A stretch of DNA of 64,000 bases, taken from NCBI RefSeq assembly GCF_021440515.1, contig NZ_JAKCMV010000008.1, forward strand, positions 1 through 64,000, given 5' to 3'. Shown here one piece after another: positions 30,908-40,181 of this stretch. The translations under genes and the position numbers were made by a program. The notes under the pieces are model-generated. The model was not told where the DNA came from, searched no databases, and was given only the letters and a program-made list of their open reading frames with translations. This stretch comes from Enterobacter asburiae. GTDB taxonomy: Bacteria > Pseudomonadota > Gammaproteobacteria > Enterobacterales > Enterobacteriaceae. The stretch's first letter is position 1; each line of letters starts with the position of its first letter.

Positions 30908-32503
30908 TTATCCTCTTGCCGCAAGTGCGGTAACGCGATCGTAGGCTGCTCCTGAGCGCAGTACGTCGAGAACTTTTTGCACGTTGACCTTCAGGTCTTC
31001 CTCGCCGTGCAAACGCATCAGCATGGCGACGTTGGCGGCAACGGCTGCCTCATGAGCGGACTCACCTTTACCTTGTAATAAGCGCGTGAGAATGTCACGG
31101 TTTTCTTCCGGCGTGCCGCCTGCCAGCGCCTCCTGGCGATACGGGGTCAGGCCAAAGTCGGCGGCGTCCAGCTGATAGCTCTGGATCTCGCCGTTGCGCA
31201 GCTCGGCGACAAGCGTTGGTGCATGGAGAGACACCTCGTCCATCCCGCCGCTGTGAACCACCGCCGCCCGCTGATAGCCCAGCACGCGCAGGGTTTCAGC
31301 AATTGGCAGCACCAGTTCCGGGCTGTAAACGCCAATCAGCGCCAGCGGCGGATGCGCCGGGTTAATCAGCGGCCCCAGCACGTTAAACAGGGTGCGGGTT
31401 TTAAGCTGCTGGCGAACCGGCATCGCGTGGCGGAACCCGGTGTGATATTTCGGTGCGAACAGGAAGCACACGCCCAAATCGTCCAGCGCCTCGCGGGAGC
31501 GTTCGGCCTTCATGTCCAGATTAATACCAAAGGCTGCCAGTAAATCCGACGAGCCGGAGCGGCTGGATACGCTGCGGTTGCCGTGTTTCGCCACCTTCAT
31601 GCCGCACGCCGCCGCCACAAAGGCGCTGGCGGTGGAAATATTAATGCTGTTGCTGCCGTCACCGCCGGTCCCGACGATATCCGCAAACGGGTAGTCAGGG
31701 CGCGGGAACGGGGCAGCGTTTTCCAGCAGGGCCGTGGCGGCACCGGCGATCTCCTGCGGGCTTTCACCGCGCACCTTCATGCTCACCAGCGCGGCGGCCA
31801 GCTGCTCGGGTTTCAGTTCACCGCGCACCACCGCCGAGAAGAGCTGGTGGCTCTCCTGCTGGCTCAGGGTTTGCGCCTGGTACAGTTTTTCCAGAATCGG
31901 TTGCAGGGTGTTGGTCTGCTCCAGCTTCTGTAACGCCCAGTCGAGGGTCTGCTCCAGCAGGCGCGCGCCGTTAGAGGTCAGGATCGACTCCGGGTGGAAT
32001 TGCAGGCCGCAGACGCGATCCGCATCGTGACGCACCGCCATCACCATGCCTTCAAACGAGGCGTTGATGGTCAGCCCGGCCGGAATATTGCTGCCGACCA
32101 GCGAGTGGTAACGCGCCACCGGCAGCGGGTTTGGCAGCCCGGCGAACATCGCCTGACCGTCATGTTCAATGCTGGAGGCTTTACCGTGCAGGATCTCGCC
32201 CGCCTGACCAACGTAGCCGCCGTAGGCTTCAACAATCGCCTGATGCCCCAGGCAGATACCGATAATCGGCAGCTTGCCGCGCATACGGGTCAGCAGCTCG
32301 GGCATACAGCCGGCTTCGCTTGGCGCGCCGGGGCCGGGGGAGAGCATCAGCACCGGGCTTTGCATGGTGGCCATGCGGTCAATCAGGGTCTGGGCCGGAA
32401 CGTGGTTACGGTAGATAACCACGTTGTGGCCGTTTGCACGCAGCTGATCTGCCAGGTTGTAGGTGAAAGAGTCGATATTATCGAGCAGCAGAATGTCAGC
32501 CAT
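30908..32503 (-). CDS. trpD: Anthranilate synthase glutamine amidotransferase / anthranilate phosphoribosyltransferase
   Basis: A TrpG-TrpD fusion of 531 residues. The amidotransferase half (1 to about 195) has the nucleophile Cys in GICLGHQ and the His/Glu pair in LQFHPES. The transferase half has [14 protein letters not shown] for PRPP binding. It works with TrpE to make anthranilate and then attaches PRPP. Its start overlaps the trpE stop by one base (TGATG), giving equal synthesis of the TrpE-TrpG complex subunits. Confidence 0.98.
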   Translation of the reverse strand: MADILLLDNIDSFTYNLADQLRANGHNVVIYRNHVPAQTLIDRMATMQSPVLMLSPGPGAPSEAGCMPELLTRMRGKLPIIGICLGHQAIVEAYGGYVGQAGEILHGKASSIEHDGQAMFAGLPNPLPVARYHSLVGSNIPAGLTINASFEGMVMAVRHDADRVCGLQFHPESILTSNGARLLEQTLDWALQKLEQTNTLQPILEKLYQAQTLSQQESHQLFSAVVRGELKPEQLAAALVSMKVRGESPQEIAGAATALLENAAPFPRPDYPFADIVGTGGDGSNSINISTASAFVAAACGMKVAKHGNRSVSSRSGSSDLLAAFGINLDMKAERSREALDDLGVCFLFAPKYHTGFRHAMPVRQQLKTRTLFNVLGPLINPAHPPLALIGVYSPELVLPIAETLRVLGYQRAAVVHSGGMDEVSLHAPTLVAELRNGEIQSYQLDAADFGLTPYRQEALAGGTPEENRDILTRLLQGKGESAHEAAVAANVAMLMRLHGEEDLKVNVQKVLDVLRSGAAYDRVTALAARG

Positions 32504-34065
32504 CAGAAAATCTCCTGTGCATGGTGTGCGGTCGCAATGGCGCGCAGGACCGCGCGTGCTTTACTGCGCGTTTCGTCAGCTTCAGACTGCGGAACCGAAT
32601 CAAGAACAATGCCCGCGCCCGCCTGGACGGTGGCGATACCGTCTTCCACGTAGGCCGAGCGGATCACGATGCAGGTGTCGAGGTCACCGTGCGCGGTAAA
32701 GTAACCTACCGCACCGCCGTAGCTGCCGCGACGACGGCCTTCGGCTTCGGCGATAAGCTGCATCGCTCGCACCTTCGGCGCGCCGCTCAGGGTGCCCATG
32801 TTCATACAGGCGCGGTAGGCGTGCAGCACGTCCAGATCGCTGCGCAGTTCTCCGACCACGCGGGAAACCAGGTGCATCACAAACGAATAACGGTCAACTT
32901 TGGTCAGGTCCGCCACGTAGCGGCTGCCGGGGGTGCAGATGCGAGCCAGATCGTTACGCGCCAGGTCGACCAGCATCAGGTGCTCAGAGAGCTCTTTGTG
33001 GTCGGTGCGCATTTCCAGCTCGATACGGCTGTCGAGATCGCGATCCAGTGAGCCATCCGCACGACGACCGCGCGGGCGGGTGCCGGCAATCGGGTAGATC
33101 TCAATCTGGCGGCTGGTGGCATCGTATTTAAGCGAGCTTTCCGGCGACGCGCCGAACAGCGTGAAGTCCTTGTCCTGCATAAAGAACATGTACGGGCTAG
33201 GGTTGCTCTTTTTCAGCACGTCGTAGGCCGCCAGCGGGGACGGGCACGGCAGGGAGAAGCGACGGGAGGGCACCACCTGGAAAATCTCCCCGGCGCGAAT
33301 GGCTTTCTGCATCTGACGCACTACCGCGCCGTACTGGTCATCGCTCTGGCTCACTTCGCACTGCATCTGTTCGATACGCTGTACCGGCAGCGCAGGCGGC
33401 TCTTCGGTCATCTGCTGTTGCAGCTGGGCGATGCGGTGCTCAAGACGGCGCTTTTCAGAAGCAGAAGGCGTGAACAGGCTCGCCTGGATGCGGGTGTATT
33501 TTTTCTGATGGTCGATCACCATCAGGGTTTCTGCCAGATAGAAACAGTAGTCCGGGCAGCGGTTGCCCTGTTCGGTTTCCGGTAAATCTTCAAAACCTGC
33601 GACCAGGTCATAGGCAAACAGCCCGCCGAAGAACATCGCTTCGCGTTCGTCTTCCGGCACCGTTACCAGGTTTTGCAGCAGGCGGAAGGCGTCGAACACC
33701 GACAGCGAACACAGGCGCGCGTCTTCATCCAGCAGCTGGCTGACCGGCGGGAAGTGCAGAACGCGCATTTCCGGATGGTGTTCGTTTTCGATGCCCGCAG
33801 GCAGCGCGGCATCCAGCAGCGGCAGCAGGGCCGCACCGTTATCGGATAACGCCTTAAGGGTGACAGTGTCACCGAGCGCCGTAATGCGCAGCGCGCTGTC
33901 GACTAACAGCAGGCTCTTGAGATCGTCTTTGCTGTCGATATCCGCAGATTCCAGCAGGAGGGTGGCCGGACGCGCCCCGCAGACCTGGTGAAACAGCGCG
34001 GTAGGGTTATGGCGATACGCCGCCTCGCAGGTCAGCAGTTCGAGGTCAGGTTTGGCTGTTTGCAT
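32503..34065 (-). CDS. trpE: Anthranilate synthase component I
   Basis: Converts chorismate to anthranilate with TrpG-supplied ammonia and is feedback-inhibited by tryptophan. The 520 residues equal the E. coli length. The inhibitor-binding LLESADID motif is near residue 40, and the chorismate-binding core includes [17 protein letters not shown] and SGAPKVRAM. The ATG at 34065 is preferred over an in-frame start at 34092, which lies at the attenuator U-tract. Confidence 0.98.
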   Translation of the reverse strand: MQTAKPDLELLTCEAAYRHNPTALFHQVCGARPATLLLESADIDSKDDLKSLLLVDSALRITALGDTVTLKALSDNGAALLPLLDAALPAGIENEHHPEMRVLHFPPVSQLLDEDARLCSLSVFDAFRLLQNLVTVPEDEREAMFFGGLFAYDLVAGFEDLPETEQGNRCPDYCFYLAETLMVIDHQKKYTRIQASLFTPSASEKRRLEHRIAQLQQQMTEEPPALPVQRIEQMQCEVSQSDDQYGAVVRQMQKAIRAGEIFQVVPSRRFSLPCPSPLAAYDVLKKSNPSPYMFFMQDKDFTLFGASPESSLKYDATSRQIEIYPIAGTRPRGRRADGSLDRDLDSRIELEMRTDHKELSEHLMLVDLARNDLARICTPGSRYVADLTKVDRYSFVMHLVSRVVGELRSDLDVLHAYRACMNMGTLSGAPKVRAMQLIAEAEGRRRGSYGGAVGYFTAHGDLDTCIVIRSAYVEDGIATVQAGAGIVLDSVPQSEADETRSKARAVLRAIATAHHAQEIF

Positions 34066-34090
34066 GTTGTTGTTCTCATTTATTCTGTTC

Positions 34091-34116
34091 AAAAAAAAGC
34101 CCGCTTGAGAGCGGGC
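34091..34116 (-). terminator. trp attenuator terminator hairpin (3:4)
   Basis: On the minus strand GCCCGC / GCGGGC with a six-base loop, followed by eight T's, just before trpE and after trpL. This is the intrinsic terminator that forms when TrpL is translated without stalling. Confidence 0.93.
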
Positions 34117-34161
34117 GTGGTATCTGTTTGCGTTTCGCAGACGTGTGACACTGCCCGTTAA

Positions 34162-34206
34162 TCAGGAAGTACGCCACCAACCGTGCAGAGTGAAATGTGC
34201 AGTCAT
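34162..34206 (-). CDS. trpL: trp operon leader peptide
   Basis: A 14-residue leader peptide, MTAHFTLHGWWRTS, with the diagnostic tandem Trp codons at positions 10-11. It is preceded by an AAGG ribosome site and followed by the terminator/antiterminator segments. Ribosome stalling at the Trp codons in Trp starvation allows the antiterminator to form. The peptide differs from E. coli [14 protein letters not shown] only in its first part, which is typical across genera. Confidence 0.94.
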   Translation of the reverse strand: MTAHFTLHGWWRTS

Positions 34207-34235
34207 TTTCAGATACCTTTCTCGTGTGAACTTGC

Positions 34236-34269
34236 GTACTAGTTAACTAGTTCGATGGCGTATTGTCAA
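34236..34269 (-). promoter_or_regulatory. trp promoter and TrpR operator
   Basis: Minus-strand -35 TTGACA (34269-34264), 17-bp spacer and -10 TTAACT (34246-34241). The perfect palindrome ACTAGTTAACTAGT (34238-34251) overlaps the -10 box and is the TrpR operator core, identical to that of E. coli. Confidence 0.93.
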
Positions 34270-34345
34270 CCCTTGATTTCAGAATTTCGCGGCAAGTCGT
34301 TATCATAGGCTTTCTGGATGTTTTTAACCTGTGATGGGAAGTGCT

Positions 34346-35227
34346 TTGAGCGATACAACTTACGCCGTGATTTATGATTTACACAGCCACACTCAGGCTT
34401 CTGATGGCCTGCTGACGCCTGAAGCGTTAGTCCATCGCGCCGTTGAGATGCGGGTGGGCACGCTGGCCATCACCGATCACGACACCACCGACGGGATCCC
34501 CGCCGCGCGCGCGGAGATTGCCCGCAGCGGATTAGCGCTCAACCTGATTGCCGGAGTCGAGATCTCGACCGTCTGGGAAAACCATGAAATTCATATCGTT
34601 GGCCTGAACATCGATACAGAACATCCTGCAATGCGCGCGTTTTTGCAAGAACAAAAAACGCGCCGTAATCAGCGCGCCGAAATGATTGGCGAGCGTCTTG
34701 AAAAGGCCAACATTCCCGGCGCCCTGGAAGGCGCGCAAAAGCTGGCGAACGGCGGGGCGGTTACGCGCGGGCACTTCGCGCGATTCCTGGTTGGGGCGGG
34801 CAAAGCCACCACCATGGCCGACGTATTTAAAAAGTATCTGGCGCGCGGGAAAACCGGATACGTCCCGCCGCAGTGGTGTACAATAGAACAAGCTATTGAT
34901 GTGATTCATCATTCTGGCGGTAAAGCGGTGCTGGCCCATCCCGGGCGGTATAATCTTTCTGCTAAATGGCTGAAAAGACTGCTGGCACACTTCGCCGAAC
35001 GCGGCGGTGACGCGATGGAAGTCGCGCAATGCCAGCAGGCTCCCAACGAGCGGTCGCAGCACGCGACCTGGGCCAGGCAGTTTGGACTGTATGGCTCGCA
35101 GGGCTCCGATTTTCATCAGCCCTGCGCGTGGATAGAGCTGGGGCGCAAGCTCTGGCTTCCCGCTGGCGTCGAACCTGTCTGGCAGCTCTGGGAACAGCCA
35201 CAGCAAATTGAAGAGAGGGAAGTATGA
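34346..35227 (+). CDS. rnm: RNase AM (YciV/TrpH), PHP-domain 5'-3' exoribonuclease
   Basis: Matures the 5' ends of rRNAs (23S, 16S, 5S) and degrades pAp and short oligonucleotides in E. coli. The 293 residues equal the E. coli length. The PHP metal-binding motifs are all present: DLHSHTQASDG, ITDHDTTD, VLAHPGRYN and GSDFHQP. I chose the TTG at 34346 behind GGGAAG, which matches the known protein start; GTG/ATG codons at 34331/34334 would add five residues. It is divergent from trp and overlaps yciO by four bases. Confidence 0.93.
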   Translation: MSDTTYAVIYDLHSHTQASDGLLTPEALVHRAVEMRVGTLAITDHDTTDGIPAARAEIARSGLALNLIAGVEISTVWENHEIHIVGLNIDTEHPAMRAFLQEQKTRRNQRAEMIGERLEKANIPGALEGAQKLANGGAVTRGHFARFLVGAGKATTMADVFKKYLARGKTGYVPPQWCTIEQAIDVIHHSGGKAVLAHPGRYNLSAKWLKRLLAHFAERGGDAMEVAQCQQAPNERSQHATWARQFGLYGSQGSDFHQPCAWIELGRKLWLPAGVEPVWQLWEQPQQIEEREV

Positions 35228-35844
35228 GTCAGTTTTTCTATATTCATCCGGATAACCCGCAGCCTCGCCTGATTAATCAGGCCGTGGAGATTGTCCGCAA
35301 GGGTGGCGTTATCGTCTATCCGACCGATTCCGGCTATGCGCTGGGCTGCAAAATTGAAGATAAAGGGGCGATGGAGCGCATCTGTCGCATCCGCCAGCTG
35401 CCGGACGGCCACAACTTTACCCTGATGTGCCGCGATCTCTCCGAGCTGTCGACCTATGCCTATGTGGATAACGTGGCGTTTCGTCTGATCAAGAACAACA
35501 CGCCGGGCAACTACACCTTCATCCTGAAAGGGACGAAAGAGGTGCCGCGCCGTCTGTTGCAGGAAAAGCGTAAGACCATCGGGATGCGCGTGCCTTCTAA
35601 CCCGATTGCGCAGGCGCTGCTGGAAACGCTGGGCGAGCCGATGCTCTCTACCTCGCTGATGCTGCCGGGCAGCGAGTTTACCGAGTCCGACCCTGAGGAG
35701 ATCAAAGATCGCCTCGAAAAGCACGTCGAGCTGGTTATTCACGGCGGCTACCTGGGTCAACAGCCCACCACGGTGGTCGATCTTACGGAAGATGCGCCGG
35801 AAGTGATCCGTGAAGGCGCGGGCGATGTTAAACCTTTCTTGTAA
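35224..35844 (+). CDS. yciO: YciO, Sua5/YrdC-family protein
   Basis: A 206-residue protein of the YrdC/Sua5 dsRNA-binding-like superfamily, the paralog of the threonylcarbamoyl-AMP synthase TsaC. It has the IVYPTDSGYALGC and RVPSNPIAQALLE motifs. Its own role is uncertain; it may have residual TC-AMP synthase activity. Translation is coupled to rnm by an ATGA overlap. Confidence 0.93.
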   Translation: MSQFFYIHPDNPQPRLINQAVEIVRKGGVIVYPTDSGYALGCKIEDKGAMERICRIRQLPDGHNFTLMCRDLSELSTYAYVDNVAFRLIKNNTPGNYTFILKGTKEVPRRLLQEKRKTIGMRVPSNPIAQALLETLGEPMLSTSLMLPGSEFTESDPEEIKDRLEKHVELVIHGGYLGQQPTTVVDLTEDAPEVIREGAGDVKPFL

Positions 35845-35940
35845 GGGTGTAAGCGGCTATACTACGCGGCCATCAAAACGGGCTCTGTCCCGTTTTTGAC
35901 CTGATTCGACGCCTGTGAAGGCGACACCTGAGGAAGCTCT

Positions 35941-36816
35941 ATGAGCGAGAAGTTACAGAAAGTGCTGGCGCGCGCCGGCCACGGTTCACGCCGTGAAATC
36001 GAAGCCATTATTGAAGCCGGCCGCGTGAGTGTGGACGGTAAAGTCTCCACGCTGGGCGACCGCGTAGAAATCGTACCGGGTCTGAAAATCCGCATCGACG
36101 GCCATCTTATCTCCGTGAAAGAGTCCGCCGAGCAGATCTGCCGCGTGCTGGCCTACTACAAGCCGGAAGGCGAGCTGTGTACCCGCAACGACCCGGAAGG
36201 TCGTCCAACCGTGTTTGACCGCCTGCCTAAGCTGCGCGGCGCGCGCTGGATTGCGGTCGGTCGTCTGGACGTTAACACCTGCGGTCTGCTGCTGTTTACC
36301 ACCGACGGCGAGCTGGCAAACCGCCTGATGCACCCGAGCCGTGAAGTGGAACGTGAATACGCGGTGCGCGTTTTCGGCCAGGTTGATGAAAACAAACTGC
36401 GCGATCTGTCTCGCGGCGTTCAGCTCGAAGACGGCCCGGCGGCATTCAAAACCATCAAATTCACCGGCGGTGAAGGGATTAACCAGTGGTACAACGTGAC
36501 CCTGACCGAAGGCCGTAACCGCGAGGTGCGTCGCCTTTGGGAAGCCGTTGGCGTGCAGGTTAGCCGCCTGATCCGCGTGCGTTATGGTGACATCCTGCTG
36601 CCGAAAGGCCTGCCGCGCGGCGGCTATACCGAGCTGGATTTAACCCAGACCAACTACCTGCGCGAGCTGGTGGGCCTGACGCCGGAAACCACCTCTAAGG
36701 TGGCGGTGGAAAAAGATCGTCGTCGTATGAAGGCGAATCAGATCCGCCGCGCGGTGAAGCGTCACAGCCAGGTGAGCAACAATCGCCGCTCTGGCAGCCG
36801 CAATAACAACGGTTAA
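35941..36816 (+). CDS. rluB: 23S rRNA pseudouridine(2605) synthase
   Basis: Isomerises U2605 of 23S rRNA. The protein has 291 residues. An N-terminal S4 RNA-binding domain ([18 protein letters not shown]) is followed by the RsuA/RluB/E/F catalytic domain with the nucleophile Asp in [14 protein letters not shown]. The basic C-terminal tail is rich in Arg, Asn and Ser. It has its own promoter space and a terminator. Confidence 0.96.
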   Translation: MSEKLQKVLARAGHGSRREIEAIIEAGRVSVDGKVSTLGDRVEIVPGLKIRIDGHLISVKESAEQICRVLAYYKPEGELCTRNDPEGRPTVFDRLPKLRGARWIAVGRLDVNTCGLLLFTTDGELANRLMHPSREVEREYAVRVFGQVDENKLRDLSRGVQLEDGPAAFKTIKFTGGEGINQWYNVTLTEGRNREVRRLWEAVGVQVSRLIRVRYGDILLPKGLPRGGYTELDLTQTNYLRELVGLTPETTSKVAVEKDRRRMKANQIRRAVKRHSQVSNNRRSGSRNNNG

Positions 36817-36820
36817 AATA

Positions 36821-36851
36821 AAAGCCCGGTTGAATCAACCGGGCTTTTTTC
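36821..36851. terminator. Bidirectional terminator between rluB and btuR
   Basis: AAAGCCCGGTTG / CAACCGGGCTTT with loop AAT and six T's on the plus strand. Confidence 0.92.
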
Positions 36852-37442
36852 TTAATAATCTATGCCGATTTGCGCTTTGATGCCTGCGTCAAAGGCATGT
36901 TTCACCGGTCGTAGTTCGCTGACGGTATCCGCCAGTTCCAGAATGTCCCGATGACATCCCCGCCCCGTCACAATCACCGTCTGATGCACCGGACGATTGC
37001 GTAACGCCTCGAGCACCGCCTCAAGGGGCAGATAATCGTAGGCCACCATATAGGTGATCTCATCCAGCAACACCATGTTGAGCGCCGGATCGGCAAGCAT
37101 TCGTCTGGCATGTTCCCACACGGCCAGGCAGGCGGCGGTATCGGTTTCTCGGTTTTGGGTATCCCAGGTAAACCCGGTCGCCATCACCTGAAATTCAACG
37201 CCGTGAGGCTCCAGCAAGTTCCGCTCACCGTTAGGCCATTCACCCTTAATAAACTGGATCACGCCCACTTTCTGACCGTGGCCGACGGCCCGCGTTGCCG
37301 TACCGAATGCGGCGGTGGTTTTCCCTTTGCCGTTTCCGGTGAAGACGATAATGATGCCGCGTTCATCCTGTGCGGCCGCGACGCGCGCATCGACCTGCTC
37401 TTTAAGGCGCTGCTGACGCTGCTGGTGGCGTTCTTCACTCAT
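36852..37442 (-). CDS. btuR: Cob(I)alamin adenosyltransferase
   Basis: Transfers the adenosyl group of ATP to cobalamin/cobinamide (CobA/BtuR type). The 196 residues equal the E. coli length. The unusual P-loop GNGKGKTTAAFG near residues 36-47 and the conserved VLLDEITYM segment are intact. The start overlaps the yciK stop by four bases, so the two are cotranslated. It supports adenosylcobalamin synthesis from TonB-imported corrinoids. Confidence 0.96.
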   Translation of the reverse strand: MSEERHQQRQQRLKEQVDARVAAAQDERGIIIVFTGNGKGKTTAAFGTATRAVGHGQKVGVIQFIKGEWPNGERNLLEPHGVEFQVMATGFTWDTQNRETDTAACLAVWEHARRMLADPALNMVLLDEITYMVAYDYLPLEAVLEALRNRPVHQTVIVTGRGCHRDILELADTVSELRPVKHAFDAGIKAQIGIDY

Positions 37443-38200
37443 TGCGAAATTCCCGGTTTACGGCCCGGCTGGGCGTCAAAGGTCATCCCGGTTTTACGGC
37501 GGCTGTCATCGCCCATCAGCCAGAGATAGAGAGGCATGATTTCTGCCGGGGTCTTCAGCTTTTGCGGATCTTCGCTCGGGAAGGCGCTGGCCCGCATTTT
37601 AGTGCGCGTTCCGCCCGGGTTAATGCAGTTTACGCGCAGGTGACGGCTCTGGTACTCCTCGGCCAGCACCTGCATCATGCCTTCGGTGGCAAATTTCGAT
37701 ACGGCGTAAGCGCCCCAGTTTGCGCGACCCTGGCTGCCGACGCTTGACGAGGTAAAGACCAGCGAGCCTGAATCCGACCTGAGTAATAAAGGAAGCAGTG
37801 CCTGGGTCAGGAAGAAGGTGCCGTTGATATTGACCTGCATTACCTGCTGCCAGATCTCAGGATCCTGCTCGTCCATCGGGCGAACTTCCCCGAGCAGACC
37901 GGCGTTATGCAGCACCCCGTCAAGACGCGGATGCTGGGTTTCTATCCGCCGCGCCAGCGCCTGGCAGCTTTCCGGCGTGCAGGTTAATAAATCAAGGGTG
38001 TACCACGGGGCAGGCGTACCGCCCGCGTCTTCAATCTCTTTCGCCACGCTGCGCAGCTTGTCTTCGTTGCGGCCAACCAGTATGACGTGGGCGCCGTAGC
38101 GGGAATAGGTCAAAGCGGCTTCGCGGCCAATGCCGTCGCTGGCTCCGGTAACAAGAATGATGCGATTCTGGAGTAGATTTTTTTGGGGCTGATAATGCAC
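37439..38200 (-). CDS. yciK: YciK, short-chain dehydrogenase/reductase
   Basis: A 253-residue classical SDR. The NAD(P)-binding motif is TGASDGIG, NNAG is represented by HNAGLLG, and the catalytic Ser and YxxxK (YAVSK) are present. The substrate is unknown. The GTG at 38200, behind GAGGAG, begins at the conserved VHYQP; the frame is open upstream to 38284 but not conserved. It forms an operon with btuR and is divergent from sohB. Confidence 0.93.
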   Translation of the reverse strand: MHYQPQKNLLQNRIILVTGASDGIGREAALTYSRYGAHVILVGRNEDKLRSVAKEIEDAGGTPAPWYTLDLLTCTPESCQALARRIETQHPRLDGVLHNAGLLGEVRPMDEQDPEIWQQVMQVNINGTFFLTQALLPLLLRSDSGSLVFTSSSVGSQGRANWGAYAVSKFATEGMMQVLAEEYQSRHLRVNCINPGGTRTKMRASAFPSEDPQKLKTPAEIMPLYLWLMGDDSRRKTGMTFDAQPGRKPGISQ

Positions 38201-38449
38201 GGTGACTCCTCTGGGCGCGGGAATGGATTGCGCCTGCTTTTTATCACTTTTCGGGTTTATGCCCGAAAAAGCATGAGAATTCAATCAGTCTACAGGAGGC
38301 TTCGCTGTGAAATTAACAATTTGCAAATATTTCGATCTGAAATGGGGATTTCTGAAGGCGGCTCGCACGGGTATCGTCACGAGCAAGACGCCTGGCAACG
38401 GCTGTTGTACACTGGCGGGGAAGAATCGTGGTTAATCAAGGTGGAACGC

Positions 38450-39496
38450 GTGGAATTACTTTCTGAATATGGGTTGTTTTTAGCCAAGATCGCGACGGTG
38501 GTTATTGCCATCGCGGTTATCGCTGTGCTGGTGGTTAACCTGAAGCAGCGTAAACGTCAGCGCGGCGAGTTACGGATCACTCGTCTGAGCGAGCAGTATA
38601 AGGAGATGCAGGAAGAGATGTCCCTGGCATTGCTGGACAGCCATCAGCAGAAACAGTGGGCAAAAGCGCAGAAGAAAAAGCAGAAGCAGGAAGCCAAAGC
38701 GGCAAAGGCGAAAGCCAAACTGCAACGTCCGCAGGATGACGTTAAACCACGCGTCTACGTACTCGATTTTAAAGGCAGTATGGATGCCCATGAGGTCTCT
38801 TCCCTGCGTGAAGAGGTGACGGCGGTTCTGTCGGTGTTTAAACCGCAGGACCAGGTGGTATTACGCCTCGAAAGCCCCGGCGGCGTGGTGCATGGCTATG
38901 GTCTGGCTGCCTCACAGCTCCAGCGTCTGCGCGACAAGCAGATCCCGTTGACGGTTGCCGTGGACAAGGTTGCTGCCAGCGGTGGTTACATGATGGCCTG
39001 CGTTGCCGATAAGATTGTGGCGGCACCGTTTTCCATCATCGGATCTATCGGCGTCGTGGCGCAGATCCCCAACTTTAACCGTTTCCTGAAAAACAAAGAG
39101 ATCGACATTGAGCTGCACACCGCAGGGCAATACAAACGCACGCTGACGTTACTGGGTGAGAATACCGAAGAGGGCCGTCAGAAGTTTCGTGAAGATCTCA
39201 ATGAAACGCACCATCTCTTTAAGGACTTTGTTCACCGTATGCGCCCGACGCTGGATATCGATCACGTCGCCACGGGCGAGCACTGGTACGGCTCTCAGGC
39301 ACAGGAAAAAGGGCTGGTGGATGAAGTCGGCACCAGCGACGACCTGTTGCTGGGGCTGATGGAAGGGCGCGAACTGGTGGGCGTGCGCTACACCCAGCGT
39401 AAGCGTATGCTCGACCGCTTCACCAACAGCGCCGCAGAGAGTGCGGACCGCCTGCTGCTGCGCTGGCTACAGCGCGGACAGAAACCGCTGCTGTAA
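38450..39496 (+). CDS. sohB: SohB, S49-family inner-membrane peptidase
   Basis: Periplasm-facing inner-membrane protease related to SppA, 348 residues. An N-terminal membrane helix (about 8-30) is followed by a Lys/Ala/Gln-rich coiled-coil (about 60-85) and the S49 peptidase domain with the nucleophile Ser in AASGGYMMAC. The GTG at 38450, preceded by AAGGTGG, begins VELLSEYGLFLAKI, the family start; upstream open frame is not conserved. Confidence 0.94.
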   Translation: MELLSEYGLFLAKIATVVIAIAVIAVLVVNLKQRKRQRGELRITRLSEQYKEMQEEMSLALLDSHQQKQWAKAQKKKQKQEAKAAKAKAKLQRPQDDVKPRVYVLDFKGSMDAHEVSSLREEVTAVLSVFKPQDQVVLRLESPGGVVHGYGLAASQLQRLRDKQIPLTVAVDKVAASGGYMMACVADKIVAAPFSIIGSIGVVAQIPNFNRFLKNKEIDIELHTAGQYKRTLTLLGENTEEGRQKFREDLNETHHLFKDFVHRMRPTLDIDHVATGEHWYGSQAQEKGLVDEVGTSDDLLLGLMEGRELVGVRYTQRKRMLDRFTNSAAESADRLLLRWLQRGQKPLL

Positions 39497-39499
39497 ATG

Positions 39500-39526
39500 A
39501 AAACGCGAGGCATGTGCCTCGCGTTT
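39500..39526. terminator. Bidirectional terminator between sohB and yciN
   Basis: AAAACGCGAGGCA / TGCCTCGCGTTTT, a perfect inverted repeat with a very small loop, between converging genes. Confidence 0.88.
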
Positions 39527-39530
39527 TGCT

Positions 39531-39782
39531 TTAATCGACCAGGTGATACTTTTCGGAAAGCGTATGCGCCAGATATTTGAACATGTTGAATACCGCGGTG
39601 CTTTTCGGGGTAGGTAAACCTTGTTCATCCAGGAAATATTCGCCGCTGAAGATCAACACGCCGTTACGCTGTTCAACGCCGGTCGCTTCGATACCCGCCA
39701 GAGTATCTTCGTGATCGCGAATCAGTTTGTTCGCTTCGATAAGCAGAGATGCCCGGTCAATGGGTTGGGTTGTATTTTGCAT
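39531..39782 (-). CDS. yciN: YciN, DUF2498 protein
   Basis: An 83-residue soluble protein of unknown function, collinear with E. coli YciN ([38 protein letters not shown]). It is convergent with sohB and divergent from topA. Confidence 0.93.
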   Translation of the reverse strand: MQNTTQPIDRASLLIEANKLIRDHEDTLAGIEATGVEQRNGVLIFSGEYFLDEQGLPTPKSTAVFNMFKYLAHTLSEKYHLVD

Positions 39783-40181
39783 AATCTACTCCTTAAACAG
39801 TGGCAATAGTCTACGCCGCGCGGGCTTGAGGGGCAAATTTTCCCTGTTATGTGAGGGGCTAAGCGCCACCCGGATAATTGGCACAATCGGCTTTTGCATG
39901 CTAATAAAGTTGCGTAACGAATTTTATCAGGTACAGTGTGCGCTTTCGTCATTCTGGCAACAGAATTGCTTGACATTCGACCTTGAATTCGTCACGAAGT
40001 AACTTTGATTTGAGAAAAATGCCCGAAAACTCAATCACCTGGACATAGACCTGTTGATGTCCGGCAAGTAAAAGGGGTTGATATCCCCTGACGCAGTCTC
40101 AATATCAATGGCTCGTCGTCAGCGGAAGGGAAATCAACGTGCGGCGTATTCCTGGAAGAATTAAATTAGGTAAAGGTGAAT
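39783..40181 (+). other. topA promoter and leader region
   Basis: About 400 bp without a supported gene. In E. coli the same interval carries several supercoiling-sensitive topA promoters and Fis sites. Part of it is AT-rich, but I could not assign individual promoters with confidence. A ribosome site AGGTAAAGGTGA precedes topA. Confidence 0.5.
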
